Below, piece after piece: positions 7,552 through 15,609 of a stretch of 64,000 nt of DNA. The position numbers and the translations under genes were made by a program. The notes under the pieces are model-generated. The model was given only the letters and a program-made list of their open reading frames with translations, was not told where the DNA came from and did no database searches. The DNA comes from Streptomyces sp. NBC_01446 (lineage in GTDB: Bacteria; Actinomycetota; Actinomycetes; Streptomycetales; Streptomycetaceae): contig NZ_JAPEPO010000001.1 of NCBI RefSeq assembly GCF_026340095.1, positions 6,224,001 through 6,288,000 on the forward strand, in the 5' to 3' direction. How positions within the stretch are numbered: position 1 is the stretch's first letter; each line of letters starts with the position of its first letter.

Positions 7552-9024
7552 ATGTCGCTCACCCGCAGGGACTTCACGAGACGCTCCGCCGCCACCGGCG
7601 CGGGCATCGCCCTGGCCGGCACCGTCGGCGCGCTCGCCACCGCTCCCGGTGCGCTGGCCGCCGAAGGGGACTACGAGGACGCGCAGGCCGAGGGCCACGA
7701 GGGCCACGACGCGCACCACCCCGGTGTCGGCTACGGCCCGCTCGTCGACGACCCGAAGGGCCTGCTCGCGCTGCCCGCCGGATTCTCGTACCGCGTCATC
7801 ACGTACACCGGGAAGACGACCCTGGAGTCGGGGGAGTCCACCCCGTCCAACCACGACGGCACCGCCACCTTCGACGGTCCCCGCGGCGCCACGCTGCTCG
7901 TCAACAACCACGAGATCGGCGGCGCCCGCACCAAGGCGAAGTACCCGGTGCCGCTCGCCGAGGGACTCGTCTACGACCCGGCCGCCGCCGGTGGCTGCAC
8001 CGTCGTCGAGGTCCGCCGCGACGGACAGGTCGCCGAGTGGGTCGGCATCGCCGGCACCGCCACCAACTGCGCGGGCGGGCGCACCCCTTGGGACACCTGG
8101 CTGACCTGCGAGGAGACCGAGGACAAGGCCGGCGCCAACGGCATGACCAAGGACCACGGCTACGTCTTCGAGGTCGACCCCGCGGACCGCCGCGCGAACC
8201 GCGAGCCCAAGCCGGTCAAGGCCTTCGGCCGGTACGCGCACGAGGCCGTCGTCATCGACCCCAAGCGCGGCCACGCCTACCTCACCGAGGACGCGTCCGG
8301 CCCCAACGGCCTGCTCTACCGCTGGACCCCGCCGAAGGGCTTCCAGCACGGCCGCGGCAAGCTGCGCACGCTCGCCGACGACGCGGGCGTCCTCCAGGCC
8401 ACCAAGTGCTTCGACTCCGGCGGCCGCTTCGTCGACGACCTGTCGCGCGCCACGCAGATCGGCACGGTCTACGGCGTCGACTGGATCGACGTGTCCGACC
8501 GCGACGCCAAGACGGTCTCCGTGCGCAAGCAGTTCGCCGATGGCGAGGTCACCCGCGCCCGCAAGCTCGAAGGCATGTGGTGGGCCGACGGCGGCACGTA
8601 CATCGTCTCCTCGTTCGCCCGTGCGGAGAGCCCCGTCCAGCACGACGGACAGGTCTGGTTCTACGACCCCAAGCGCCGCACCCTGACGCTCAAGGTCCTG
8701 CTCGGCGTGAACGCCGACCCGGCTGACGCGTCGGGGGCCGGCGCCTTCGACGGCCCGGACAACATCACGGTCTCCCCGTACGGCGGCCTCGTCATCGCCG
8801 AGGACGGCAACGGCATCCAGCACCTGTTCGGCGCGACCGACAGCGGACGCACGTACCCGATCGCGCGCAACGAGCTGAACATCGGCACCGAACAGGAGCC
8901 GGAGTACAGCGAGTTCACCGGCGTCACGTTCTCGCCCGACGGCCGGACCCTCTACGCGAACATCCAGACCCCGGGCATCATGCTCGCCATCTCGGGACCC
9001 TGGAAGCGCCAGCGCTCGAACTGA
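7552..9024 (+). CDS. Tat-exported PhoX-like (DUF839) alkaline phosphatase family protein
   Basis: 490 residues. The N-terminus has a twin-arginine signal (LTRRDFTRRSAATGAGIAL, then a hydrophobic stretch and cleavage near LAAEG), so it is exported folded. The body matches PhoX/DUF839 beta-propeller proteins: GFSYRVITYTG, NNHEIGG, YDPAAAGGCTVVEV, NCAGGRTPWDTWLTCEET, KAFGRYAHEAVVID, HAYLTEDASGPNGLLYRW and the C-terminal GVTFSPDGRTLYANIQTPG. PhoX enzymes are Ca/Fe-dependent phosphomonoesterases; the conserved Cys-Glu-Glu segment is present. Monocistronic, between two strong terminators, preceded by PHO box-like repeats. Start at 7552 after AGGAGACACC. Confidence 0.88.
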   Translation: MSLTRRDFTRRSAATGAGIALAGTVGALATAPGALAAEGDYEDAQAEGHEGHDAHHPGVGYGPLVDDPKGLLALPAGFSYRVITYTGKTTLESGESTPSNHDGTATFDGPRGATLLVNNHEIGGARTKAKYPVPLAEGLVYDPAAAGGCTVVEVRRDGQVAEWVGIAGTATNCAGGRTPWDTWLTCEETEDKAGANGMTKDHGYVFEVDPADRRANREPKPVKAFGRYAHEAVVIDPKRGHAYLTEDASGPNGLLYRWTPPKGFQHGRGKLRTLADDAGVLQATKCFDSGGRFVDDLSRATQIGTVYGVDWIDVSDRDAKTVSVRKQFADGEVTRARKLEGMWWADGGTYIVSSFARAESPVQHDGQVWFYDPKRRTLTLKVLLGVNADPADASGAGAFDGPDNITVSPYGGLVIAEDGNGIQHLFGATDSGRTYPIARNELNIGTEQEPEYSEFTGVTFSPDGRTLYANIQTPGIMLAISGPWKRQRSN

Positions 9025-9039
9025 GCGCGGCTCACCCTC

Positions 9040-9076
9040 CGGCCGGCGCGCACGCACCTGTGGTGCGCGCCGGCCG
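9040..9076. terminator. bidirectional terminator hairpin
   Basis: Perfect 14-bp stem CGGCCGGCGCGCAC (9040-9053) with GTGCGCGCCGGCCG (9063-9076) and a 9-nt loop, in the 66-bp space between the convergent PhoX-like and kinase genes. Confidence 0.75.
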
Positions 9077-9090
9077 CGGTCGTTCCCCGG

Positions 9091-9987
9091 TCAGTCCTGC
9101 TCCTGGGCCGACAGCCGCTCCGCGAGCGACTCCTCGTGCACGTGGATGAGGGCCGCGACCTCCTCCTGCTCCCACCAGGGATACGGGGTCGCCCGCGCGA
9201 CGCACCACGCCAGGACCTCGGGGACCGTCGGACGGGCGTACGGGGACTTGGCCAGGCAGCGGGCGAGGAACGCCTCCCACTCCTGGTCCGGGACGCCGAC
9301 GAGGTCCGGCGGCTCGTGCACTGTGCGGTGGATGACGTGCGGGGCGTTGCCCGCGCCGTGCGGATTGCGGCCCGTCGCGCAGAGGCCGAGCAGCGCGCCG
9401 AGCGCGAACACGTCCGCGGACGCGCCGGCCGGGACGGCGTGGGTGATCTGCTCGGGCGCCATGAAGCCGGGGGAGCCGACCGGTTCGGCGGCCGGTTCGC
9501 CGGTGCCGGGCGTCCCGCCGCCCGGCACCGCCGCCTTCGCGACACCGAAGTCGATGACCTTGGGCCCGGCCGGCGTCACCACGACGTTCGCCGGCTTGAG
9601 ATCGCCGTGCACGAGCCCGGTCGCGTGGATCGCCGTGAGCGCCCCGGCGAGCGAGGCGCCGATCGCGGCGAGAGCACCCGGGTCCGGGAGGCCGAGCGCC
9701 GCCACCGCCTCGGACAGTGAGGGGCCCACGCAGAACTCGGCCGCGAGCCAGGGCACCGCCGCCTCGGGATCGGCGTCGAGCACGGCCGCCGTGAAGGGCC
9801 CCCGCACGGCCCGTGCCGCCTCCGTCTCCCACCGGTACCGCGCCCTGAACAGCGGCTCGGCGGCGAGAGGTTCCCGCACCGTCTTGACCACCACGACCTG
9901 GCCCGCGGGGGAGCGCGCCAGGTGGGCGGCCCCTGTGCCGCTGTCGCCGAGCTGACTGACGAGGCGGTAATCCGCGAGACGCACCAT
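9091..9987 (-). CDS. minimal serine/threonine protein kinase
   Basis: 298 residues, essentially a bare Hanks-type kinase domain without membrane segment or sensor. Visible motifs: Gly-rich loop GDSGTGAAHLA (14-24), catalytic-fold Lys35 in VVVVKTV, HGDLKPANVVV at 127-137 (Asp129 catalytic base; HGD instead of HRD), DFG at 146-148, GSPGFMAPEQ at 171-180 and the Arg of YARPT at 252. HGD-type kinases lack the usual activating Arg and often do not need activation-loop phosphorylation. Start at 9987 (MVRLADYRLV) after an AGGAGGA site; longer readings upstream are unlikely. No obvious substrate gene adjoins it; GntR-acdS is divergent. Confidence 0.9.
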   Translation of the reverse strand: MVRLADYRLVSQLGDSGTGAAHLARSPAGQVVVVKTVREPLAAEPLFRARYRWETEAARAVRGPFTAAVLDADPEAAVPWLAAEFCVGPSLSEAVAALGLPDPGALAAIGASLAGALTAIHATGLVHGDLKPANVVVTPAGPKVIDFGVAKAAVPGGGTPGTGEPAAEPVGSPGFMAPEQITHAVPAGASADVFALGALLGLCATGRNPHGAGNAPHVIHRTVHEPPDLVGVPDQEWEAFLARCLAKSPYARPTVPEVLAWCVARATPYPWWEQEEVAALIHVHEESLAERLSAQEQD

Positions 9988-10133
9988 GGAACGCCATCCT
10001 CCTGTACGGCTTCGAACAGCGGTACCGCGGCTCGCCGCCGGCGGGCAGGGACGCCCGGAAGACCCGGGCCGCCGAGAGCCGCCGACGATCACTGCGACGC
10101 CGGGCAGCCACCGGGGGGTTCCCGCGAAGGCCA

Positions 10134-10147
10134 TTGGTATCTAACAT
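10134..10147 (+). promoter_or_regulatory. leaderless promoter and possible GntR half-site
   Basis: TTGGTAT at 10134-10140 resembles the TTGGTAT(A)C half-site of FadR-type GntR regulators. TAACAT at 10142-10147 is a good -10 hexamer placed 8 bp before the ATG at 10156. No Shine-Dalgarno is visible, so the gntR transcript is probably leaderless and may be autoregulated. Confidence 0.4.
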
Positions 10148-10155
10148 TTCAGTTC

Positions 10156-10806
10156 ATGGCGGCCATCCGACGGGTGCAGCGCACCCTCCTCAGAGACCAG
10201 GCGTGCACCGCGATCCGTGACGCCATCGTCGGCGGGGACCTCGCGCCCGGCGCGGTCGTGCGTGACGTGGATCTCGCCGAACTCCTCGGCCTGTCCCGAG
10301 CGCCCGTCCGCGCGGCGTTCTCACGGCTCGTGGACGAGGGGCTCCTGGAGACCAAGCCGCAGAGCCACACCAGGGTCACCCCCCTGGTGGCGGCCGACGT
10401 CCGGGACGCGGCCGCCGTCGTACGCGCCATGCACGAGCTCGCCGTCCGCACCGCCGTGCCCCGCCTCACCCGCGCCGACACCGACGCGATGCGCGAGGCC
10501 AACCGGCGGTTCGTCGCGGCCGTCGCGGCCGGTGACGTGGACGCGGCCCTACGCGCGGACGACGAGCTGCACGGCGTCCCGGTCCGCGTCTCGGGCAACC
10601 GCGCCGCATCGGACACCGTCGCCCGTTACACGCCGCTCATCCGTCGTCTGGAACGGCGCCGCTTCGGCCAGGGCGCCGCGTGCGGCTCCGCCGAGCCGCA
10701 CGCCCGCCTCATCGACGCCTGTGCCGCGGGGGACGTGACGGGCGCGGTGCGGATCACGACGGAGATCTGGCGCGTACTGGAGGAACTGGCCGACGAGGAG
10801 GCGTAG
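10156..10806 (+). CDS. GntR family (FadR/FCD subfamily) transcriptional regulator
   Basis: 216 residues. The N-terminal winged helix reads RDQACTAIRDAIVGGDLAPGAVVRDVDLAELLGLSRAPVRAAFSR split by short turns; LSRAPVRAAFSRLVDEGLL is the HTH signature. The C-terminal FCD domain (residues 80-205) is all helical with the metal-ligand pattern D-x-x-H (ADDELH) and a late H in EPHARLIDAC. Located 77 bp upstream of an ACC deaminase gene in the same direction, it is the likely controller of ethylene-precursor or D-amino-acid degradation. Start 10156 is probably leaderless; upstream in-frame codons give a non-family sequence. Confidence 0.9.
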   Translation: MAAIRRVQRTLLRDQACTAIRDAIVGGDLAPGAVVRDVDLAELLGLSRAPVRAAFSRLVDEGLLETKPQSHTRVTPLVAADVRDAAAVVRAMHELAVRTAVPRLTRADTDAMREANRRFVAAVAAGDVDAALRADDELHGVPVRVSGNRAASDTVARYTPLIRRLERRRFGQGAACGSAEPHARLIDACAAGDVTGAVRITTEIWRVLEELADEEA

Positions 10807-10830
10807 CCGGCCGGCACAGAAGCCGGCCGG
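10807..10830 (+). terminator. short hairpin between gntR and acdS
   Basis: Perfect 9-bp stem CCGGCCGGC / GCCGGCCGG with loop ACAGAA, starting at the base after the gntR stop. There is no T tract, so it may reduce read-through or protect an mRNA end instead of fully terminating. Confidence 0.4.
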
Positions 10831-10883
10831 TAGACAACGCGGGTCCCCGCACCCGCGACCCCGAACCGACCCCGGGAGGTCCC

Positions 10884-11903
10884 GTGACGATCGACGCGTA
10901 CGAGCGCTACCCCCTGCTCTTCGGCCCCTCGCCCGTGCACCCGCTGGACCGGCTCACCGCGCACCTCGGCGGGGCCGCCCTCTGGGCCAAGCGCGAGGAC
11001 TGCAACTCAGGGATCGCGTACGGCGGGAACAAGACCCGCAAGCTGGAGTACCTGGTCGCGGACGCGCTCGCGCAGGGCTGCGACACGCTCGTGTCGATCG
11101 GCGGGGTGCAGTCCAACCACACCCGCCAGGTCGCCGCCGTCGCGGCCCGCGCGGGTCTCAAGTGCGTTCTCGTGCAGGAGAGTTGGGTCGAGTGGCCCGA
11201 CTCCGTCTACGACAAGGTCGGCAACATTCTCATCTCCCGGCTCGCGGGCGCGGAGGTGCGCCTGGTGCGGGCCGGGTTCGGCATCGGCGTCAAGGAGAGC
11301 TGGGAGCAGGCGGTCCGCGAGGTGGAGGAGGCGGGCGGCCGCCCGTACGCGATCCCCGCCGGGTGCTCCGAACACCGCCTCGGCGGCCTGGGGTTCGCCC
11401 AGTGGGCTTTCGAACTCGCCGAACAGGAACAGGCGTTGGGCGTCTTCTTCGACACCGTCGTGGTCTGCTCGGTCACCGGGTCGACCCAGGCGGGGATGAT
11501 CGCGGGATGCGCGGCGCTCGTCGAGTCCGGCGGCCGACCCCGCCGCATCCTCGGTATCGACGCCTCCGCCGAGCCGGACCGCACCCGCGAGCAGATCCTG
11601 CGGATCGCCCGGGGCACGGCCCGGCTCATCGGCGTACGGAGGGAGCTGACGGAGGACGACGTCGAGCTCGACGAGCGCTATCACGCGGGGACGTACGGGG
11701 TCCCCGACGAGGCCACCCTCGACGCGATGCGGCTGGCCGCCCGCACCGAAGGCATGGTGACCGATCCCGTGTACGAGGGAAAGTCGATGGCCGGGATGAT
11801 CGACCTGGTGGCCCGGGGCGAGATCGGCGCCGACGCGACCGTCCTGTACGCCCACCTCGGCGGCCAGCCGGCCCTGAACGCCTACAGCGCTTTGTTCCAG
11901 TGA
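10884..11903 (+). CDS. acdS: 1-aminocyclopropane-1-carboxylate deaminase
   Basis: 339 residues, the family's usual size. PLP-dependent enzyme converting ACC to 2-oxobutyrate and ammonia, thereby lowering ethylene in associated plants. The PLP lysine is Lys50 in GGNKTRK; SIGGVQSNHTRQ, CSVTGSTQAG and the C-terminal DPVYEGKSMAGM and YAHLGGQPAL are all present. The Tyr-Glu pair in VYEGKS and the Leu in HLGG are the residues that distinguish true ACC deaminases from D-cysteine desulfhydrases, supporting the specific name. Start is GTG at 10884 after GGGAGG. Downstream of a GntR regulator gene. Confidence 0.93.
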   Translation: MTIDAYERYPLLFGPSPVHPLDRLTAHLGGAALWAKREDCNSGIAYGGNKTRKLEYLVADALAQGCDTLVSIGGVQSNHTRQVAAVAARAGLKCVLVQESWVEWPDSVYDKVGNILISRLAGAEVRLVRAGFGIGVKESWEQAVREVEEAGGRPYAIPAGCSEHRLGGLGFAQWAFELAEQEQALGVFFDTVVVCSVTGSTQAGMIAGCAALVESGGRPRRILGIDASAEPDRTREQILRIARGTARLIGVRRELTEDDVELDERYHAGTYGVPDEATLDAMRLAARTEGMVTDPVYEGKSMAGMIDLVARGEIGADATVLYAHLGGQPALNAYSALFQ

Positions 11904-12044
11904 TCTGCGTCGCTGCAAAAGCTCGTTCCGGAGGGCTCATGCGCAGGTGAGCGCAGGTCGCGAGGGGTGTTTCACGGACATCGTCACCGAAGTGTGAGGA
12001 CGTAGACGTGGTGTCCGCGGGTGCGCGGGGCGCATACTCGTTGA

Positions 12045-12272
12045 ATGACAAGGCCCCCCAGTACGCGCCGCCAACTTCCGGGCAGCCCCTTCAACGTTCC
12101 GGCAAAGCCCGCTCCGCCGGTCGAGCAGTTCGCCGTGGGCGACCGCGTTTCCCATGATCAGTACGGCCTCGGCAGGATCATCGGAGTCGAGGGAGAGGAA
12201 GCCGTGCTCATCGACTTCGCCGGGCAGCAGGGCCGTTTCCTGAGCCCGTTCTCCAAGCTGTCCAAGCTCTGA
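12045..12272 (+). CDS. small protein with stand-alone UvrD/RapA-type Tudor-like domain
   Basis: 75 residues. After a basic, Pro-rich N-terminus, residues 29-75 read QFAVGDRVSHDQYGLGRIIG, then VLIDFAGQQGRFLSPFSKL. The pattern GDRV-x-H-x-x-x-G-x-G is that of the C-terminal Tudor-like domain of UvrD/PcrA helicases, which contacts RNA polymerase, and of CarD/RapA modules; here it stands alone. The CATACT at 12033-12038 is a good -10 box 6 bp before the ATG and no ribosome site is visible, so the transcript is probably leaderless. Function unknown. Confidence 0.8.
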   Translation: MTRPPSTRRQLPGSPFNVPAKPAPPVEQFAVGDRVSHDQYGLGRIIGVEGEEAVLIDFAGQQGRFLSPFSKLSKL

Positions 12273-12343
12273 CGTATCCGACGCTTCGGAACCGGCGCCC
12301 TGGATTCGGGGGTCGTGTCCACGGCTTCGGAGGCTGACGCCAT

Positions 12344-12385
12344 GAGGCGGTCGGCAGCATGGGTTTCCGTGCCGCCGACCGCCTC
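12344..12385. terminator. bidirectional terminator hairpin
   Basis: Perfect 12-bp stem GAGGCGGTCGGC (12344-12355) with GCCGACCGCCTC (12374-12385), between the convergent Tudor-like and TerD genes. Confidence 0.7.
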
Positions 12386-12435
12386 TGCCGTGTCCGCCCG
12401 TCACCCCTCGTGACGCCCCGGATCCCGGCGGCAAC

Positions 12436-12457
12436 CCCTCGCTCGCATGAGCGAGGG
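12436..12457. terminator. second hairpin before the terD-like gene end
   Basis: Perfect 9-bp stem CCCTCGCTC / GAGCGAGGG with loop GCAT, immediately followed by the 12-bp palindrome GGACTGCAGTCC (12456-12467). It would act on transcripts leaving the TerD gene on the minus strand. Confidence 0.5.
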
Positions 12458-12495
12458 ACTGCAGTCCTCGGGGAGCCTGTGCCGCAGGCCGTTTC

Positions 12496-13728
12496 TCAGA
12501 GCGCCTGGGCCGCCGGCTTGACCATGCCGCGTACCGTCCGCGACTTCACGAAGTCGCCCATGGCCGTCATGTCCCACTCGCCGGAGAACTGGCGGATCAG
12601 CTTCGCCATCATCACGCCCGTCTGCGCCTCCGCGTTCGTCAGGTCGAAGCGGACCAGCTCCTCGCCCGTCGCCGCGTCGATGAGGCGGCAGTACGCCTTG
12701 GCGACCTCGGTGAACTTCTGGCCCGAGAACGAGTTCACCGTGAACACCAGGCCCGTCACGTCCTGCGGGAGCCGGCCCAGGTCGACGACGATCACCTCGT
12801 CGTCCCCGCCGCCCTCGCCCGTGAGGTTGTCGCCGGAGTGCTTGATCGCGCCGTTCACGATCGAGAGCTTGCCGAAGTAGCAGCTGTCCACGTGGTTGCG
12901 CTGGGGGCCGAAGGCGATGACAGACGCGTCCAGGTCGATGTCCTTGCCGCGGAACGCGGGCTCCCAGCCGAGACCCATCTTGACCTGCGAGAGCAGCGGC
13001 TGCCCGCCCTTGACCAGGGACACTGTCTGGTTCTTCTGGAGGCTGACGCGCCCCTTGTCCAGATTGATCTTCCCGGCGCCCGGAGCGGGGGCCGCGGGCG
13101 CGGCGGCCGGTACCGCGGGGGCCGGCGCGGGCGGCGCCACACGCGGGTCGATCGGGGGAGTCGTCGGCGCGGGCATGGTCTGCACGGGCTGTGCGGGCTG
13201 CACCGGCGCGGGGGCCGGGGCCGCGGGCTCCTCGACGCTCACGCCGAAGTCCGTGGCGATGCCCGCCAGGCCGTTCGCATAGCCCTGGCCCACCGCGCGC
13301 ACCTTCCACGCGCCGTTGCGCCGGTAGATCTCGACGATCACGAGGGCCGTCTCGGTGCCGAGCTGCGGCGGCGTGAACGTGGCGAGCACGGAGCTGTCGT
13401 CGACGCCCCTGATCGTGGCCGTGGGCTCGATGCCCTGGAAGGTCTGGCCGGCCGCGTCCGGGCTCGCGGTGACGACGATCTTCTCGATGCCCGGCGGCAC
13501 GGCGGCCGTGTCCACCACGATCGCGTCCGGTGCCGTGCCGCCGCCCGAGCGGTAGGTCACGCCCGGGCCCGAGGGCTGGTTGTAGAAGATGAAGTCGTCG
13601 TCGGAACGCACCTTGCCGTCGGCGGTGAGCAGCAGGCCCGAGACGTCGAGCCGCACCGGGGCGGCGACGTCCACCGCCACGCGGGCGGTGGACAGCGGGA
13701 TGTTCGAGCCGGGGGTCATAGCGGTCAT
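12496..13728 (-). CDS. two-domain TerD family protein
   Basis: 410 residues with two TerD (tellurite-resistance/calcium-stress) beta-sandwich domains joined by a Pro/Ala-rich linker (residues about 180-235). Domain 1: LDVSGLLLTADGKVRSDDDFIFYNQP and IVVTASPDAAGQTFQG. Domain 2: MGLGWEPAFRGKDIDLDASV, DNLTGEGGGDDEVIVVDL and VFTVNSFSGQKFTEV. The paired Asp residues (DDDF, DGDDE-like loops) are the calcium-binding features of the family. Streptomycetes carry many ter genes, linked to stress response and differentiation. Start 13728 or 13719; neither has a strong ribosome site. The neighbouring dehydrogenase operon, 64 bp upstream on the same strand, may read through. Confidence 0.88.
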   Translation of the reverse strand: MTAMTPGSNIPLSTARVAVDVAAPVRLDVSGLLLTADGKVRSDDDFIFYNQPSGPGVTYRSGGGTAPDAIVVDTAAVPPGIEKIVVTASPDAAGQTFQGIEPTATIRGVDDSSVLATFTPPQLGTETALVIVEIYRRNGAWKVRAVGQGYANGLAGIATDFGVSVEEPAAPAPAPVQPAQPVQTMPAPTTPPIDPRVAPPAPAPAVPAAAPAAPAPGAGKINLDKGRVSLQKNQTVSLVKGGQPLLSQVKMGLGWEPAFRGKDIDLDASVIAFGPQRNHVDSCYFGKLSIVNGAIKHSGDNLTGEGGGDDEVIVVDLGRLPQDVTGLVFTVNSFSGQKFTEVAKAYCRLIDAATGEELVRFDLTNAEAQTGVMMAKLIRQFSGEWDMTAMGDFVKSRTVRGMVKPAAQAL

Positions 13729-13792
13729 GCCGGGGTAACGAGCGGTGCCGCTTTGCCGTTCCCTTACCTGCCGATGACTTCCCACCGATGGC

Positions 13793-14782
13793 TCAGGGCA
13801 CCACCACGATCTTGCGCCCCACCCCGGACGCGAACTGGTCGAGCGCCTGCGGATACGCGTCGAGGGGCAGCCGGTCGCTGATGAACACGTCCGGGTCGAG
13901 GACACCGCCCGCGAACAGCTCGGCGGCCCGCTCGTAGCTGTGCAGGACGGCCATCGAGCCGGTGATGGTGATCTCCTGGTTGTAGATCCGGTACGGGTCG
14001 ATGGACACGCGCGCGGCGTAGTCCGCGACGCCGAACTGGAGGAACGTCCCCGCCTTCGCGACCCGCTCAAGACCGTCCTGGATCGCGCCCGCGTTGCCCG
14101 TCGCGTCGATGACGACGTCCCAGCCCTGCGGACGGTCGAGCTCGTCCGCGTTCGCCCCGGACCCCGAGACGCCCAGCTTCCGGGCGGTGGCGAGCCGGTC
14201 CGCGTTCAGGTCCACGACGTCGACGCTCGCGGCGCCGGTCCGCTTGGCGAGCTCCAGCATCATCAGGCCCATCGTCCCGGAACCGTAGATCAGCACATGG
14301 GAGCCGAGGCGCGAGTTCAGCACGTCGTAGCCGCGTACGGCGCACGACAGCGGCTCGATGAGGGCCGCGTCCTCGGTGCGGACGTGGTCGGGGAGGCGTA
14401 CGCAGTTGGCCACGGGCGCGACGGCGTACCGGGCGGCGCCGCCCGCGGTGGTGACGCCGATCGCGGCCCACCGCTCGCAGAGGTTGTTGTGGCCCGAACG
14501 GCAGTAGCGGCACTCGTAGCAGTAGAGGGAAGGGTCGACGGCCACGCGGTCGCCGGCCGACACCTCGCGCACGTCACGCCCGAGGCCGACGACCACGCCC
14601 GCGAACTCATGACCGGGCACCACCGGCAGGGTCGGCGCGAACTCGCCCTGGAGGATGTGCAGATCGGTGCCGCACAGCCCGCATGCCGCGACCTCCACGA
14701 CGACGTCGCGCGGTCCTGGCGTGGGGTCGGGGACCTCCGTGACCACTGCCTTGCCGACGGACTCGATGACGGCGGCCTTCAT
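13793..14782 (-). CDS. zinc-dependent (sorbitol-type) alcohol dehydrogenase
   Basis: 329 residues, MDR superfamily. Catalytic-zinc ligands are in CGLCGTDLH and GHEFAG; the structural-zinc Cys cluster is CYECRYCRSGHNNLC; the NAD-binding motif is YGSGTMGLMM. It oxidises a polyol or sugar alcohol. It is the last gene of the DeoR-ABC transporter operon and overlaps the upstream permease gene by 4 bp (ATGA), so it probably acts on the imported polyol; the exact sugar is not determinable. Start ATG 14782. Confidence 0.9.
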   Translation of the reverse strand: MKAAVIESVGKAVVTEVPDPTPGPRDVVVEVAACGLCGTDLHILQGEFAPTLPVVPGHEFAGVVVGLGRDVREVSAGDRVAVDPSLYCYECRYCRSGHNNLCERWAAIGVTTAGGAARYAVAPVANCVRLPDHVRTEDAALIEPLSCAVRGYDVLNSRLGSHVLIYGSGTMGLMMLELAKRTGAASVDVVDLNADRLATARKLGVSGSGANADELDRPQGWDVVIDATGNAGAIQDGLERVAKAGTFLQFGVADYAARVSIDPYRIYNQEITITGSMAVLHSYERAAELFAGGVLDPDVFISDRLPLDAYPQALDQFASGVGRKIVVVP

Positions 14783-15609
14783 TTCACAGCTCCCAACGAC
14801 AGGCCCTGGACCAGTTTGTCCTGGGCGGCGAATCCCGCGGCGAGTACCGGCAGGGAGATCACGAGGGACGCGGCGCACACCTTCGCCAGGAACAGGCCCT
14901 GGCTCGTGATGAAGCCGGTCAGGAAGACGGGCGCGGTCTGCGCGACGACACCGCTGAGCACGCGCGCGAAGAGGAGTTCGTTCCAGCTGAAGATGAAGCA
15001 GATCAGCGCCGTCGCGGCGATGCCCGGCATGGCGATGGGGGCCACCACGCGCGCGAGGAGGGTCGGCAGTCGCGCCCCGTCGATCCGCGCGGCCTCGATG
15101 ACCGCGATCGGCACCTCGGCGAGGAACGACTGCATCATCCACACCGCGATCGGCAGGTTCATCGACGTGTAGAGGATGACCAGGAGCCAGATGTTGTCGA
15201 GCATCCCGGTGTTCTTGGCGAGCAGGTAGATCGGCAGGAGGCCCGCCACGACGGGGAGCATCTTCGTCGACAGGAAGAAGAACAGGACGTCGGTCCACTT
15301 CTTCACGGGCCGGATCGACAGCGCGTACGCGGCCGGCAGGGCCAGGACCAGTACGAACAGCGTCGAGGCGAGCGACGCCACCGTCGAGTTGACGAGCGCG
15401 GGCCACGGGCTCGCGCCGCCCGCCGTGCCGAAGAAGTCGCGGTAGCCGTCGAGGGTGAGGGACGCCGCGAACGAGGGCGGGTTGGTGGCGGCGCTCTCCT
15501 CCGAGTGGAAGGACGTCAGCACCATCCAGGCGATGGGCAGGAAGAACAGGATGCCGGCGAGCCAGGCGACGAGCCCGAGCCCTTTCACACGCGGTGGACG
15601 GACATTCAT
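14779..15609 (-). CDS. sugar ABC transporter permease (MalG-like)
   Basis: 276 residues with six membrane segments and the binding-protein-dependent permease EAA loop (EAARIDGARLPTLLARVVAPI), which docks to the shared ATPase. The first segment LVAWLAGILFFLPIAWMVL and the N-terminal region are of the MalG/CUT1 kind. It overlaps the other permease gene upstream and the dehydrogenase gene downstream by 4 bp each. No ATPase gene is present; streptomycetes use a shared MsiK-type ATPase for CUT1 importers. Confidence 0.92.
   Translation of the reverse strand: MNVRPPRVKGLGLVAWLAGILFFLPIAWMVLTSFHSEESAATNPPSFAASLTLDGYRDFFGTAGGASPWPALVNSTVASLASTLFVLVLALPAAYALSIRPVKKWTDVLFFFLSTKMLPVVAGLLPIYLLAKNTGMLDNIWLLVILYTSMNLPIAVWMMQSFLAEVPIAVIEAARIDGARLPTLLARVVAPIAMPGIAATALICFIFSWNELLFARVLSGVVAQTAPVFLTGFITSQGLFLAKVCAASLVISLPVLAAGFAAQDKLVQGLSLGAVK

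Noticed and set aside
13729..14070. N-terminal extension of the TerD protein into the dehydrogenase region
   Set aside because: The extra sequence is the dehydrogenase gene read in another frame.
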